23,144 nt of DNA from a virus. A model generated the notes under the pieces. It saw nothing but the letters and a program-made list of their open reading frames with translations, did no database searches and was not told the origin of the DNA. Below are positions 6,890 to 15,358 of the stretch, one piece after another; the stretch's first letter is position 1; every line of letters starts with the position of its first letter. The position numbers were made by a program, and so were the translations under genes. The stretch lies in the IMG/VR virus record IMGVR_UViG_3300000117_000258, positions 489 through 23,632 of that record; one strand, written 5' to 3'.

Positions 6890-8464
6890 ATGGATTTAGG
6901 ATGCTCGTCTAGGTACAACAAACTTGAGACTAAGAGGGAGAGGTACTTAGACAGAGCTAGAGAAGTTTCAGAACTAACTATACCTGCTCTTCTCCCTCCA
7001 GAAGGCTTTACTTCAAGCACAGATTTATACACACCTTATCAATCTGTTGGTGCTAGGGGTGTAAACAATCTCGCATCTAAACTATTGATGCTTTTACTAC
7101 CTCCTAACGTACCCTTCTTTCGGTTAATGCCTGATAACGAAACATCTCAGGAACTTAACAACAACCCTCAAGTTAAGGCAGAAGTTGAAGCTGCCCTATC
7201 TAAAATAGAACGTGAAGTTATGGATGAGATCGAGGCACAGGCTATACGAGTGTCTGTCTTTGAAGCTCTCAAGCACCTGTTGGTAACTGGTAATGTACTA
7301 ATACATCTACCTCCATCAGGATCACTAAAGATATTTCCTATTACAAACTTTGTATGCCGCCGCGACCCCGATGGAAGAATCTTAGAAATCATTGTTAAGG
7401 AAATGGTTTCTAGGGAAGCTATGGGAGGTGTAAACCTTAACTCTGTAGAAGGTGCGGTAGATATACAGTTAGAGAACAGCTACACAAACTCTGACGATAC
7501 ACCCTTATTTACCAAGATAGTTAAAGTAGAAGACAGGTATCAGGTCTATCAAGAGATTGATGATGTTATTCTCCCTGACAGTTTTGGAGAATACCCTGCT
7601 GACAGTCTGCCTTGGATGGCACTACGTATGGTACGGGTGGATGGTGAAGACTATGGCAGAAGTTTCTGTGAAGAAGTGCAGGGAGACCTGAAGAGTCTCG
7701 AAGCATTGACACAGGCTCTGGTAGAGTTTGCTGCTGCTGCTTCTAAACTTGTTTTCCTAGTGAGACCAAATGCTACAACCCGCAAGAGTGACCTTTCTGA
7801 TGCTAATAACGGCGACGTTGTTACAGGTGATGTCAATGACGTAGCTGTCCTACAGACAAACAAATATAACGACATGCGTGTCGTACTAGATTCGGTCCAG
7901 CGTATTGAAGAACGCTTGAAATTTGTGTTTCTCCTCAACGAATCAATACAGCGAAACGCAGACCGGGTGACAGCGGAAGAAATCCGCTTCATGGCAGAAC
8001 AGTTGGAACAAAGTTTATCCGGCGTTTATTCTCTCCTTTCCGTCGAGTTTCAACTGCCTTTGGTAAGTGTCCTAATCAAACGTATGCAGTCTAAGGGACA
8101 AATACCAACGCTTCCTAAAGGTGCTGTAAGACCTGTAATAGTGACAGGCACCGCAGCATTAGGACGGGGCAATGACCTCCAGAAGTTGAAGAGTTTTCTC
8201 TCCGATCTTATTCAACTTACTGGAGCGTCACCCCAATCTATTCAAAGAATTAATACTGGTGATCTTATTAAACGTCTCGCAACGGGACATGGTATAGAAG
8301 TAGACGGACTTGTACGATCTGAGCAAGAAATGGCGCAGATGATGCAAATGATGCAGCAACAGCAACTAGCGCAGACAGCTATGCAAGAAGGCGTTAAAGG
8401 TGCTGCTGGTCCGGCAGCTAAACAAATGATTGAGTCTGGAGGACTAGCACAGAATGTCGAGTAA
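6890..8464 (+). CDS. Portal protein (head-tail connector), T7 gp8-like
   Basis: Forms the dodecameric portal ring at the unique capsid vertex through which DNA is packaged and ejected. It has 524 residues, close to T7 gp8 (536). Family features: N-terminal KLETKRERYLDRAREVSELTIP, the YQSVGARGVNNLASKLLMLLLPP segment, a central LEALTQALVEFAAAASKLVFLV, the ERLKFVFLLNESIQRNADRVTAEEIRFM region, and a Gln/Met-rich helical C-terminus (MAQMMQMMQQQQLAQ). AGGAG precedes the ATG at 6890. The last 11 bases overlap the following gene. Identification is secure. Confidence 0.95.
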   Translation: MDLGCSSRYNKLETKRERYLDRAREVSELTIPALLPPEGFTSSTDLYTPYQSVGARGVNNLASKLLMLLLPPNVPFFRLMPDNETSQELNNNPQVKAEVEAALSKIEREVMDEIEAQAIRVSVFEALKHLLVTGNVLIHLPPSGSLKIFPITNFVCRRDPDGRILEIIVKEMVSREAMGGVNLNSVEGAVDIQLENSYTNSDDTPLFTKIVKVEDRYQVYQEIDDVILPDSFGEYPADSLPWMALRMVRVDGEDYGRSFCEEVQGDLKSLEALTQALVEFAAAASKLVFLVRPNATTRKSDLSDANNGDVVTGDVNDVAVLQTNKYNDMRVVLDSVQRIEERLKFVFLLNESIQRNADRVTAEEIRFMAEQLEQSLSGVYSLLSVEFQLPLVSVLIKRMQSKGQIPTLPKGAVRPVIVTGTAALGRGNDLQKLKSFLSDLIQLTGASPQSIQRINTGDLIKRLATGHGIEVDGLVRSEQEMAQMMQMMQQQQLAQTAMQEGVKGAAGPAAKQMIESGGLAQNVE

Positions 8465-9248
8465 ATATGGAGGTCGCGGGGGTTCCACTTGGAGACCGTC
8501 CGGTAAAGTCAGCGGTACAGATTGGTTCAATATCCCTACTGGCGGGGATAAACAAACCCGACAGACAAGGAATCGAAAATCAAATAAACAACGTAAACAA
8601 CCTACTGTGACTAGAAATTCAGGAAGTGGGTGGAGTCGTCTTGGGGCTGGGGTAGGGTCTGCCGCATTAATTTCTGGCATAGGGTTTATTGGTAACCAGA
8701 TAGACAAAAGCGGTATGCAAGCTCAAAGGAAATCTCAGAGGTATTTAAAAGATAATCCTACGTATACTGGAAGTAGTTACTTAGGAAAGAGTACATGGAA
8801 CGCTAACACCCGGTTAGCCCGTGAAGAGAATAAAAAAAGGGGAGGACCTAAAGTCCCTCAATCTGGTGTTATCGGTCCTCCCGTCAAGGAAATGCCGAAG
8901 CGTCCAATTTCTTCCCCTGTAGCTGAATCCAAATTCGACCAGAATGTGAAAGCTGCCATAGCAAAGTTTCCACCTCGTAAAACTGCTGCGCCGAATCCTG
9001 CGCCGAAGCTCCCTGCCCTAAAGACACAGACAGTCACCACACATTCTGTAGATAAAGTACGGAGCGGTGCCGCAGGTAGTGGTGGACCGCAAACAGGTAA
9101 GTCTAAAACCCGTGTAGCTTTCGAGAAACAGTTTGCTGCTGCGAGACAAAAGCAGGGAGCGGGAGGAACTTTTAAGTTTAAGAATCCTAATACCGGGAAA
9201 ACTACGACGCACACGACAGATTACAAGAAAGCTAAGAAGAAGAAATAA
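8454..9248 (+). CDS. Basic, low-complexity protein between portal and scaffold
   Basis: A 264-residue strongly basic protein with Gly, Ser, Lys and Pro bias. The N-terminus is SSKYGGRGGSTWRP, a short hydrophobic Gly/Ala stretch (GAGVGSAALISGIGFIGNQI) lies near residues 65-85, and a Lys tract YKKAKKKK ends it. I recognise no family. The hydrophobic segment could be a membrane or packing helix; the basic tail could bind nucleic acid. It overlaps the portal by 11 bases, and its TAA overlaps the next ATG (TAATG). T7 has no obvious counterpart of this size at this place, so it may be a lineage-specific virion or assembly protein. Confidence 0.75.
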   Translation: MSSKYGGRGGSTWRPSGKVSGTDWFNIPTGGDKQTRQTRNRKSNKQRKQPTVTRNSGSGWSRLGAGVGSAALISGIGFIGNQIDKSGMQAQRKSQRYLKDNPTYTGSSYLGKSTWNANTRLAREENKKRGGPKVPQSGVIGPPVKEMPKRPISSPVAESKFDQNVKAAIAKFPPRKTAAPNPAPKLPALKTQTVTTHSVDKVRSGAAGSGGPQTGKSKTRVAFEKQFAAARQKQGAGGTFKFKNPNTGKTTTHTTDYKKAKKKK

Positions 9249-9400
9249 TGGTTGAAAATAAGAAACCTTCTAAGAAAGAAGATCAGACAGAAGTAAAACT
9301 TGAATACCCTGTTTGGCCGGGATCAGTAGATGCGGAACCGGGTGTTCAATACCAGAAATTAAACGGAACACTGATTATGAAAGGCGATTTAGTTGGTTGA
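9248..9400 (+). CDS. Short ORF of 50 residues before scaffold
   Basis: Starts at the ATG that overlaps the preceding stop (TAATG, 9246-9250) and reads MVENKKPSKKEDQTEVKLEY, then PVWPGSVDAEPG and a short tail to TGA at 9398-9400. The next gene's TTG start at 9393 lies inside its end. The tight overlaps on both sides support translation. The N-terminal 16 residues are highly charged; the rest has a compact hydrophobic pattern, VQYQKLNGTLIMKGDLVG, that looks like a small beta unit. No family recognised. Confidence 0.65.
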   Translation: MVENKKPSKKEDQTEVKLEYPVWPGSVDAEPGVQYQKLNGTLIMKGDLVG

Positions 9401-10145
9401 AGAAGTCGTAATTCAAGCCGCTGAAACAGGACCGGAGGCTCCAGTAGAAGAGACTGCACCACAGTCTGAGGTAGCCTCTGAACGTCCTGAGTGGCTACCT
9501 GAGAAGTTTAACAGTGCAGAGGATTTGGCTAAAGCATATGGAGAACTTGAAGCTCAAAATACAAGAGCAAATCAACAACTGCCGGAACAGACTCCAGAAA
9601 CGCTGGACGTGCCTGAAGTTCAGAGTGATGTCAGCGAACCACAAAGTTCGCTTAATTTTGAAGAGATGTCGCAAGAGTTTAGCAGAGACCAAGGTCTTAG
9701 TCCTGAACGTTATGAACAACTGGAACGTGCGGGTATTCCTCGTGATATTGTTGATAGTTATATTGCTGGTCAATCTGCTGTAGGAAATCAAATCCGCTCA
9801 GAAGCAGAAAGTATTGTAGGAGGCTCCGAATCATATAACGACATGGTTAGCTGGGCGTCTCAAAGCCTTTCCGAAGGTGAGCAAGAGCAATACAACGCTG
9901 CTATGGCAAGCGGTAATAGAGACGCTATTCTAATGGCTGTACGAGGTCTACAAGGACGCTATCAAGCAGACTTTGGACAGTCACCTAACCTACGTCACGG
10001 AACATCAGAGCATCACCAAGGTGATATCTATAATTCTTGGGCGCAAGTATCGAGAGATATGGGATCAGACCAGTATAAAGCTGACCCTGCTTACAGGGCA
10101 GCGGTCGAGGAGCGGTTGGCTAGATCAGGCCCGCTCGCTTCTTAA
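9393..10145 (+). CDS. Capsid assembly scaffolding protein, T7 gp9-like
   Basis: Directs assembly of the capsid shell and leaves before maturation. It has 250 residues, acidic and helical, with no Cys. Family signs are RPEWLPEKFNSAEDLAKAYGELE near the N-terminus, which resembles T7-type scaffolds, an acidic linker, and a C-terminal helical half (SESYNDMVSWASQSLSEGEQ and onward) ending in ERLARSGPLAS. The TTG start at 9393 overlaps the short upstream ORF by 8 bases. Position directly before the major capsid gene supports the call. It is followed by a 133-base leader before the capsid gene. Confidence 0.9.
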   Translation: MVEEVVIQAAETGPEAPVEETAPQSEVASERPEWLPEKFNSAEDLAKAYGELEAQNTRANQQLPEQTPETLDVPEVQSDVSEPQSSLNFEEMSQEFSRDQGLSPERYEQLERAGIPRDIVDSYIAGQSAVGNQIRSEAESIVGGSESYNDMVSWASQSLSEGEQEQYNAAMASGNRDAILMAVRGLQGRYQADFGQSPNLRHGTSEHHQGDIYNSWAQVSRDMGSDQYKADPAYRAAVEERLARSGPLAS

Positions 10146-10278
10146 TCGTATTACAAATCTGAGTACCTATGACCCTCTACGGAGGATAATCTGTGAGAAA
10201 AGTGAGTAAACACCTCCTCTAATTCCGAAGGTAACTTCGGTTTTAATTTCAACATTTTAATCTTTAGGACTATAAGAA
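10146..10278 (+). promoter_or_regulatory. Leader region of the capsid gene
   Basis: A 133-base gene-free stretch, the longest apart from the capsid intron. It contains a small CCTC-TACG-GAGG inverted repeat near 10173-10184, the CCGAAG-GTAA-CTTCGG hairpin at 10225-10240, an A/T-rich tail, and TTTAGGA shortly before the capsid ATG. Being the largest spacer before the most highly expressed gene, it is the likeliest place for a phage promoter. I could not match any T7-type promoter consensus with confidence. Confidence 0.4.
10225..10240 (+). promoter_or_regulatory. Hairpin in capsid leader (copy 3 of 4)
   Basis: Perfect 6-bp stem CCGAAG/CTTCGG closed by a GTAA loop, a GNRA-type tetraloop, followed by TTTTAATTT. 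It could act as a weak intrinsic terminator after the scaffold gene, or as a 5' stabilising or processing structure on capsid mRNA. The same hairpin with the same loop precedes the tail-fibre gene at 20771, and TTAATTTCAA follows in both. Confidence 0.6.
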
Positions 10279-11497
10279 ATGTCTAACGCTACGATCTCTG
10301 ATCTTGGCAAGGTTAATAATGCTGGCACCGCAGATGCCCTTTTCTTGAAAGTTTGGGCTGGAGAAGTTCTTACGAGCTTTGAGCAGTATACTTGCACCGC
10401 TGATAAGCACATGGTGCGAGCCATTCCGTCAGGGAAGTCGGCACAATTTCCGGTTATGGGACGGTCAAGCGCCGCTTATCATACACCGGGTGCTGAAATC
10501 GTCGGTACAGCACTTAACCATAATGAGAAGATTATCACGATTAACGATCTTCTTATTAGCCACCATTTCTTAGCCTCGATCTCTGAAGCTAAGAACCACT
10601 ACGATGTACGCAGTGTTTATACTAATGAAATGGGCCGCGCTCTCGCGTTCCAAATGGATAAACACGTACTGCAAGTCATGGTAAAAGCTGCCAAGTCTAG
10701 CACTGCAAACGTCGGTGATACCAGTTACCCGTCAGGTACGATCATCACCAAGACCAACTCCAACACTGTAGCAGCGGATTTGATTTCTGCTATCTTTGAT
10801 GCGGCTGAAGCCCTGGATGATAACTACGTACCTGCCGAAGATCGTTTCTGCTACCTGAAGCCAGAGCAGTATTACCTGCTGGCTAACGCTAGTAACGCGA
10901 TCAACGTGGACTTCAGCGGCATGGGTTCTATTGCTGCCGGTGTTGTACCTCAACTCGCAGGTATCAACCTCATTAAAACCCCTCACCTCCCGACTACCAA
11001 TATTACTGGTACGGGCGTTGATGCGGGTGGTGCCGTTGCTTCCGCTGTTGTGGATGCGCGGAACACGGTTGCGCTTATTACGCACCCAAGTTCTGTCGGT
11101 ACGGTCAAGCTCATGGATTTGGCCGTCGAGATGGAATACGACATTCGCCGTCAGGGTAGAACTATACATTAACTGCCCCCCTATATCGTAAGATATGGGT
11201 TCACATTCCGTGAACTGCTGGAAGCCTAAGTCGCAAGATATGGTAATCAGCATCCAAGGCTATCAGGAATGGTAGCAAGGTTCAGAGACTAGATTTGAGT
11301 CCAGACCGGACGATAAAAATCCAAGAGCGCGGAACAACCTACGGGTTGAAGATATAGTCCCACACTCCAGAGAAATCTGGAGGCAGTAATTAAAAAATCT
11401 GCATAAGATAATGACGTTAATGGTAGCCAAATACGCTATGGGCCACGACATTTTGCGCCCAGAAGCATCTGTCCAAATTCGGACTGCTGCACCGTAA
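10279..11497 (+). CDS. Major capsid protein, T7 gp10-like, split by a group I intron
   Basis: Builds the icosahedral head. The coding sequence is exon 1, 10279-11157 (293 codons), joined to exon 2, 11414-11497 (27 codons and TAA), giving 320 residues, close to T7 gp10A (345). Family matches are GKSAQFPVMGRSSAAYHTPG, KIITINDLLISHHFLASI, NHYDVRS, NYVPAEDRF and HPSSVGTVKLMDLAVE. Exon 1 ends RRQG; exon 2 reads TLMVAKYAMGHDILRPEA, which aligns with the T7 C-terminal KYAMGHGGLRPEA. Without splicing, translation stops at TAA 11170-11172 after 297 codons with tail RTIH and lacks this conserved end. ATG 10279 follows TTTAGGA. The join is deduced from homology and intron structure, not from RNA. Confidence 0.93.
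11158..11413 (+). ncRNA. Group I self-splicing intron in the capsid gene (256 nt, no ORF)
   Basis: Core elements read by eye. P1: exon/intron GGGTAG (11154-11159) pairs with CTGCCC (11173-11178), giving a U-G pair exactly at the 5' splice site (U11157, G11175). P2: GTTCAC/GTGAAC (11199-11215). P7: GACTA (11287-11291) with TAGTC (11355-11359), embedded in the group I signatures TTCAGAGACTA and AAGATATAGTCC. A GTCC/GGAC hairpin (about 11299-11311) follows P7, suggesting subgroup IA. P8: CAACC-TACG-GGTTG (11335-11348). P9: CTCCAG/CTGGAG (11365-11382). The last base is G11413. A P10 candidate pairs TAAC (11170-11173) with exon GTTA (11416-11419). No endonuclease ORF is present. P3 to P6 were not traced. 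Confidence 0.93.
11414..11497 (+). CDS. Major capsid protein, 3' exon
   Basis: Twenty-seven codons plus TAA, reading TLMVAKYAMGHDILRPEA and then SVQIRTAAP. This is the conserved C-terminus of T7-like capsid proteins and has no start codon or ribosome site of its own suited to it. It is in frame with exon 1 only after removal of 11158-11413. It is listed separately because a plain ORF scan misses it. Confidence 0.9.
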   Translation, partial: TLMVAKYAMGHDILRPEASVQIRTAAP

Positions 11498-11515
11498 GGA
11501 GCAGTATCTTAAACT

Positions 11516-11550
11516 GTGGGGGGTCTCTAGTAGGCTCCCCACTTTCTTTT
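11516..11550 (+). terminator. Intrinsic terminator after the capsid gene
   Basis: An 11-bp stem, GTGGGGGGTCT (11516-11526) with AGGCTCCCCAC (11532-11542) including two G-U pairs, encloses a 5-base loop and is followed by TTTCTTTT. It lies 18 bases after the capsid stop and just before the tail-tube gene. T7 has its main terminator at the corresponding place after gene 10, where partial read-through lowers expression of tail genes relative to capsid. Confidence 0.88.
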
Positions 11551-11560
11551 AGGAATTTAA

Positions 11561-12172
11561 ATGGGACAACTTTATCCGACTACGGAACTAGAGGCAGTCA
11601 ACACGATTATAAGTACAATCGGTGAAGCTCCCGTATCTACCCTAGAGAACAATTCTCTGGAAGATGTGACTGCCGCTAAGAACATATTAAACGAGACCAT
11701 CGTAGATGTTCAAACATCAGGGTGGAACTTCAACAAAGAATACAATTACAAAATCAATCCAGATACTGACGGGTTTGTAAACATCCCTGCAAACGCCGTG
11801 TATGCCGACTCCTCAAACAGAGGTTCAACGGCTGATAAGGATATCGTCATTAGAGGTACTAAGCTCTATGACCGCGAGAACCAGACGTTTACGTTTACCG
11901 ATCCTCAATACGTAGACCTTATTCTAATCCTGCCTTGGGATGACCTCCCCCAACCTGCAAGACGTTACTGCACTATCAAAGCAGCAAGACGATTCCAGAA
12001 CCGTATATTTGGTTCAGACAGTCTCAATGGATTTACACAGATTGATGAGACCGAATCCCTCGTTCAGCTAGAGCAATCAGATTCCCGTTCCGAAGATGCA
12101 AACATGCTCACAGGGAACTGGGGTGTTTATAGGGTTCTTCGGCGCAATGGCTCTAGGAAATATAACATATGA
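11561..12172 (+). CDS. Tail tubular protein A, T7 gp11-like (adaptor)
   Basis: Forms the ring joining portal to nozzle. It has 203 residues, near the 196 of T7 gp11. Typical features are TTELEAVNTIISTIGEAPVS at the N-terminus, ILNETIVDVQTSGWNFNKEYN, DPQYVDLILILPWDDLPQPA, and a C-terminal ARRFQNRIFGSDSL region. ATG at 11561 follows TTTTAGGA just downstream of the terminator. Its TGA overlaps the start of the next gene (ATGA, 12169-12172), so tail tube A and B are translationally coupled. Confidence 0.93.
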   Translation: MGQLYPTTELEAVNTIISTIGEAPVSTLENNSLEDVTAAKNILNETIVDVQTSGWNFNKEYNYKINPDTDGFVNIPANAVYADSSNRGSTADKDIVIRGTKLYDRENQTFTFTDPQYVDLILILPWDDLPQPARRYCTIKAARRFQNRIFGSDSLNGFTQIDETESLVQLEQSDSRSEDANMLTGNWGVYRVLRRNGSRKYNI

Positions 12173-14250
12173 CGCTTGTATCTGATTCCATACCGTTCAT
12201 GGTTCATGGGGTTTCCCAGCAACCGGACCAAGTACGGAAACCTTACCAAGGTGAGATACAGATAAACGCACAGTCCTCCATTCAGAAAGGACTAAACAAG
12301 CGCCCACCCACCAATCACATAGCTAAAATACTCACATCCGCTGCCAGTAATGTTGGCGCACACATGATTGATCGAGGTGTAGGTAGCAGGTTTATAGTTG
12401 TCGTACAGAGCAACAACACTCTGGTAGGCACCAGTGTAAAGGTTTTCAACGCAGATACAGGTGCTGAATCAACTGTCACAGTATCTGCTTCCGATCTCTC
12501 CTATATGGTATGCTCCGATCCTAAAAAGGATTTAAGGTTTCTTACAGTCTTAGATGAGACTTACATTCTCAACCGTACAAAGACGGTAGCAATGTCTGCC
12601 TCACTATCTCCAAACGTAACCTTTACAGAAAAGCAGAAGTTTGAAGACCTGCCTACAACAGGCGTAAGTACAGGAGACATCTTCAAAGTAATAGGAGATA
12701 GCACAGATAAGTTTTCTACATTCTGGGTGGAGTATCAGAGTGGTTCTGTTTACGAAGAAATAGTAGCCCCTAACAACGCTTTCAGAATTGATAACCTGAC
12801 TATGCCTCATGTGCTTACACAGTCAGGTTCAAACTTTACCTACAACACCGATACGTGGACAGACCGCTTATGTGGTGATGGAGACACTAACGAAGACCCC
12901 GGCTTTATAGGTAAAAAACTTAATGCCGTGTTCTTCTTTAAGAACAGGTTTGGTCTCGTAGCTGATGAGTCAGTTGCATTTTCAGAATCAGGTAAGTTTA
13001 AGAACTTCTTCAGGACAACTGTTACAACCGTTGTAGACAGTGACCCTATAGACATCGATGTAACGCATACAAAGATTTCAGAAGTAGAACATGCTGTCCC
13101 GTTTAACGAACAGTTGCTTCTGTTTACGTCTACCAGCCAGTTCTTTATCGAGAGTAACGGCGCACTGACATCCTCCACTATATCCATTAATCCAGCTTCA
13201 GAGTTTGAGATGGATACAGCCCTATCTCCTGTTGCCTCTGGTGTGAACGTATACTTCTCACAGGTCAACGGTCAGTTCTCTAAAGTGCGAGAGTTGTTTA
13301 TAGCTACTGATCTAAGCACTCACGATGCTGCGGATGTCACAAGTCACGTACCTGAGTACATACCTAAAAATCTATTCAAAGCGGCGGCGTCTTCTTCTGA
13401 AGAACTCATATACTTTCTGACAACAGAGAACCGCAACCGCATCTACTGTTACAAATACAACTGGTCAGGTAATCAAAAGACACAAGCCGCATGGTCTTTC
13501 TACGAGTTTGACTCAGCAGACACGATACTGTGGTTAGAGATTATAGAGAATGTCACATACATAATGGTCTCTCGATCTGATGGTGTGTTTATAGACACTA
13601 TGGATTACCAGTGTCCCAACGATACAAACCTAACCTTCAACTCTAGGATTGACCGTAAGACCTCTCTCACAGGTAGTTTTAATGCGGGTACTAATCTCAC
13701 AACGTGGACCCTTCCTTACACAGTAGCTACCGACACTTCTATTACAGCGGTTAAAGGAGGTACTGGTGCTGACAAGGGTACAAACGTAACGACAGCAAGA
13801 CCCTCGACAACAACTGTCACAGCCGCTGGGGATCATAGTGGACAGGTCTTCTTATTAGGTATCCCCTACGATCTTCAATACAGGTTCAGTAACCAGTACG
13901 TAAGAGAATCCACAGGCATGTCTACGTCTATCGGTGAAAAGATGACGGTGCAAACAGGCCGCTTACAGATGCGTAGGTATACTATCTCATATCAGGACAC
14001 AGGGTTCTTTACTGTAGAGGTTCATCCAGACGGTAGGGACTTAAAGACTTATACCTTTGACCATAAGCAAGTAGGTCTGCCGGGATCACAGCCTGACAGA
14101 GTTGCTTTAAGCACAGGTTCATTCCGTGTTCCTATACTCACTAAGAATGAAGATTTCACTATTGATTTAAAAACAGGTTCTTACCTTCCCGCACAGTTCA
14201 TTCAAGCAGAATGGGAAGGTAACTACATAACTAGAACGAAACGGATGTAG
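12169..14250 (+). CDS. Tail tubular protein B, T7 gp12-like (nozzle)
   Basis: Forms the tail nozzle below the adaptor ring. It has 693 residues, somewhat shorter than the 794 of T7 gp12. The N-terminus SDSIPFMVHGVSQQPDQVR and the KPYQGEIQINAQSSIQKGLNKRPP segment are family hallmarks; KKLNAVFFFKNRFGLVADESVAFSESGKFKNFF and VPFNEQLLLFTSTSQFFIES lie mid-protein. The C-terminus is mixed beta-rich sequence ending EGNYITRTKRM. It overlaps the upstream gene by four bases and stops one base before the TTG start of the next gene. Confidence 0.93.
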   Translation: MTLVSDSIPFMVHGVSQQPDQVRKPYQGEIQINAQSSIQKGLNKRPPTNHIAKILTSAASNVGAHMIDRGVGSRFIVVVQSNNTLVGTSVKVFNADTGAESTVTVSASDLSYMVCSDPKKDLRFLTVLDETYILNRTKTVAMSASLSPNVTFTEKQKFEDLPTTGVSTGDIFKVIGDSTDKFSTFWVEYQSGSVYEEIVAPNNAFRIDNLTMPHVLTQSGSNFTYNTDTWTDRLCGDGDTNEDPGFIGKKLNAVFFFKNRFGLVADESVAFSESGKFKNFFRTTVTTVVDSDPIDIDVTHTKISEVEHAVPFNEQLLLFTSTSQFFIESNGALTSSTISINPASEFEMDTALSPVASGVNVYFSQVNGQFSKVRELFIATDLSTHDAADVTSHVPEYIPKNLFKAAASSSEELIYFLTTENRNRIYCYKYNWSGNQKTQAAWSFYEFDSADTILWLEIIENVTYIMVSRSDGVFIDTMDYQCPNDTNLTFNSRIDRKTSLTGSFNAGTNLTTWTLPYTVATDTSITAVKGGTGADKGTNVTTARPSTTTVTAAGDHSGQVFLLGIPYDLQYRFSNQYVRESTGMSTSIGEKMTVQTGRLQMRRYTISYQDTGFFTVEVHPDGRDLKTYTFDHKQVGLPGSQPDRVALSTGSFRVPILTKNEDFTIDLKTGSYLPAQFIQAEWEGNYITRTKRM

Positions 14251-14251
14251 A

Positions 14252-14743
14252 TTGCCTAAAATTACAGTTCCAGATTTAGATCTATACGTAAGACCGTTAG
14301 AAGATAATGACGCTGAAATAATCACACCTAATCTAAGAGACAGCGATGTCTTAGAGCTTGCCGCTACCATAGGGCCCGGCAAAACAACCCTCGATGCCGT
14401 ACAGTATTCTTGTAAAGTATCTAAAGAAAAATACACCTTGATATTAGATGGTAAACTTATTGCTGTTTGGGGTGTAGCTGATTCACAGATAGTGAATAAC
14501 TACGGAATACCTTGGTTAGTCGGGACTGATGATATTGAAAAGATATATGTAAAGGTAGCCCGTTATAGTAGGGATTGGGTAAAGCATATAAGCCGTGATT
14601 ACGAAGCTCTATATAATTTTGTTCATGTACCTCATTGGCAAAGCCAAAAGTGGCTTCAAATGTGTGGGTTTAATATTATCAGGTCTTATAAATACGGGTT
14701 TAACAATGAAGAGTTTTATTTATTTTTAAAGGAGTGTTCATAA
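14252..14743 (+). CDS. Internal virion protein A, T7 gp13-like
   Basis: A 163-residue protein in the gp13 place. Its C-terminal half, YEALYNFVHVPHWQSQKWLQ followed by MCGFNIIRSYKYGFNNEEFY, parallels T7 gp13 YDTLWNYVWVGNTSHIRFL and its acetyltransferase-like tail. The N-terminal MPKITVPDLDLYVRPLEDND starts like a GNAT domain. gp13 is needed for proper assembly of the internal core proteins. Whether any acetyltransferase activity exists is unknown. The TTG start at 14252 follows the previous TAG at once; the ribosome site is weak. Confidence 0.85.
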   Translation: MPKITVPDLDLYVRPLEDNDAEIITPNLRDSDVLELAATIGPGKTTLDAVQYSCKVSKEKYTLILDGKLIAVWGVADSQIVNNYGIPWLVGTDDIEKIYVKVARYSRDWVKHISRDYEALYNFVHVPHWQSQKWLQMCGFNIIRSYKYGFNNEEFYLFLKECS

Positions 14744-15358
14744 ATGTGTGGTGTTGTAGAGGCTGCGCTGGTAATGGCTGTAGTTGGTGCTATTGCAGGA
14801 CACATGGCTTCCGAAAACCTTGCTGATGCACAAACGGCGCAGAACAAAAAGATAGATGACGTTGCTTATGCTGGATACAAATCTCAGCTAAATGCTATTG
14901 ACAGAAAACAAGCACAAGAACGTCGCCAAATAGGTGCGAAGCAGTTTGAACAGTCTGTAGAAGTAAAGCAAACACAAGGTAGAACGAGTGCGGAACTAGA
15001 TCAGATGGGTCTTGGTCAACATGCTTTAGCAGGGAAAAGCCCAGACGCAATTATGCACGATATCCAGTTCCAACGTGGAGTAGGACAAGCCCGTCTCAAA
15101 CAGTACGAAACTGATATGCACCTAGAGATGAGTTCTAACAGAGAAATGGCGTACCTTAGTTATCAAGCCAAGAACTCTCAGCTACCTCTTGTACAGTATC
15201 CAAGCATGTTAGAGACAGGTATTGAGATTGCTGAAGCAGGTTTAGGTTATTATGAAAACCCTAACCGTAAGACATTTGGAAGCGATTTTAGAGGTACAAC
15301 AGGCCACACCGCAAGCCAATACAACAGTATGTCTAACGCTCAAGGAGTTCCTTGGTAA
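14744..15358 (+). CDS. Internal virion protein B, T7 gp14-like
   Basis: An ejection protein thought to form the pore in the host outer membrane. It has 204 residues (T7 gp14: 196). The N-terminus MCGVVEAALVMAVVGAIAGHMAS is a hydrophobic, Gly/Ala-rich membrane segment, as in gp14. It is followed by a long Gln-rich helical region (NAIDRKQAQERRQIGAKQFEQ and onward) and a C-terminal Gly/Asn-rich tail. AAAGGAG precedes the ATG at 14744. Its TAA overlaps the ATG of the next gene (TAATG). Confidence 0.9.
   Translation: MCGVVEAALVMAVVGAIAGHMASENLADAQTAQNKKIDDVAYAGYKSQLNAIDRKQAQERRQIGAKQFEQSVEVKQTQGRTSAELDQMGLGQHALAGKSPDAIMHDIQFQRGVGQARLKQYETDMHLEMSSNREMAYLSYQAKNSQLPLVQYPSMLETGIEIAEAGLGYYENPNRKTFGSDFRGTTGHTASQYNSMSNAQGVPW

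Noticed and set aside
11158-11172. Capsid protein ending at 11172 with tail RTIH as the normal product
   Set aside because: The conserved C-terminus of the family lies intact 240 bases downstream in frame after removing a segment with group I intron structure, so the short form is the unspliced reading.
10732-11253. Minus-strand ORF of 173 residues over the capsid gene
   Set aside because: It is a shadow of the capsid coding sequence and runs into the intron; no plausible start site or recognisable protein.
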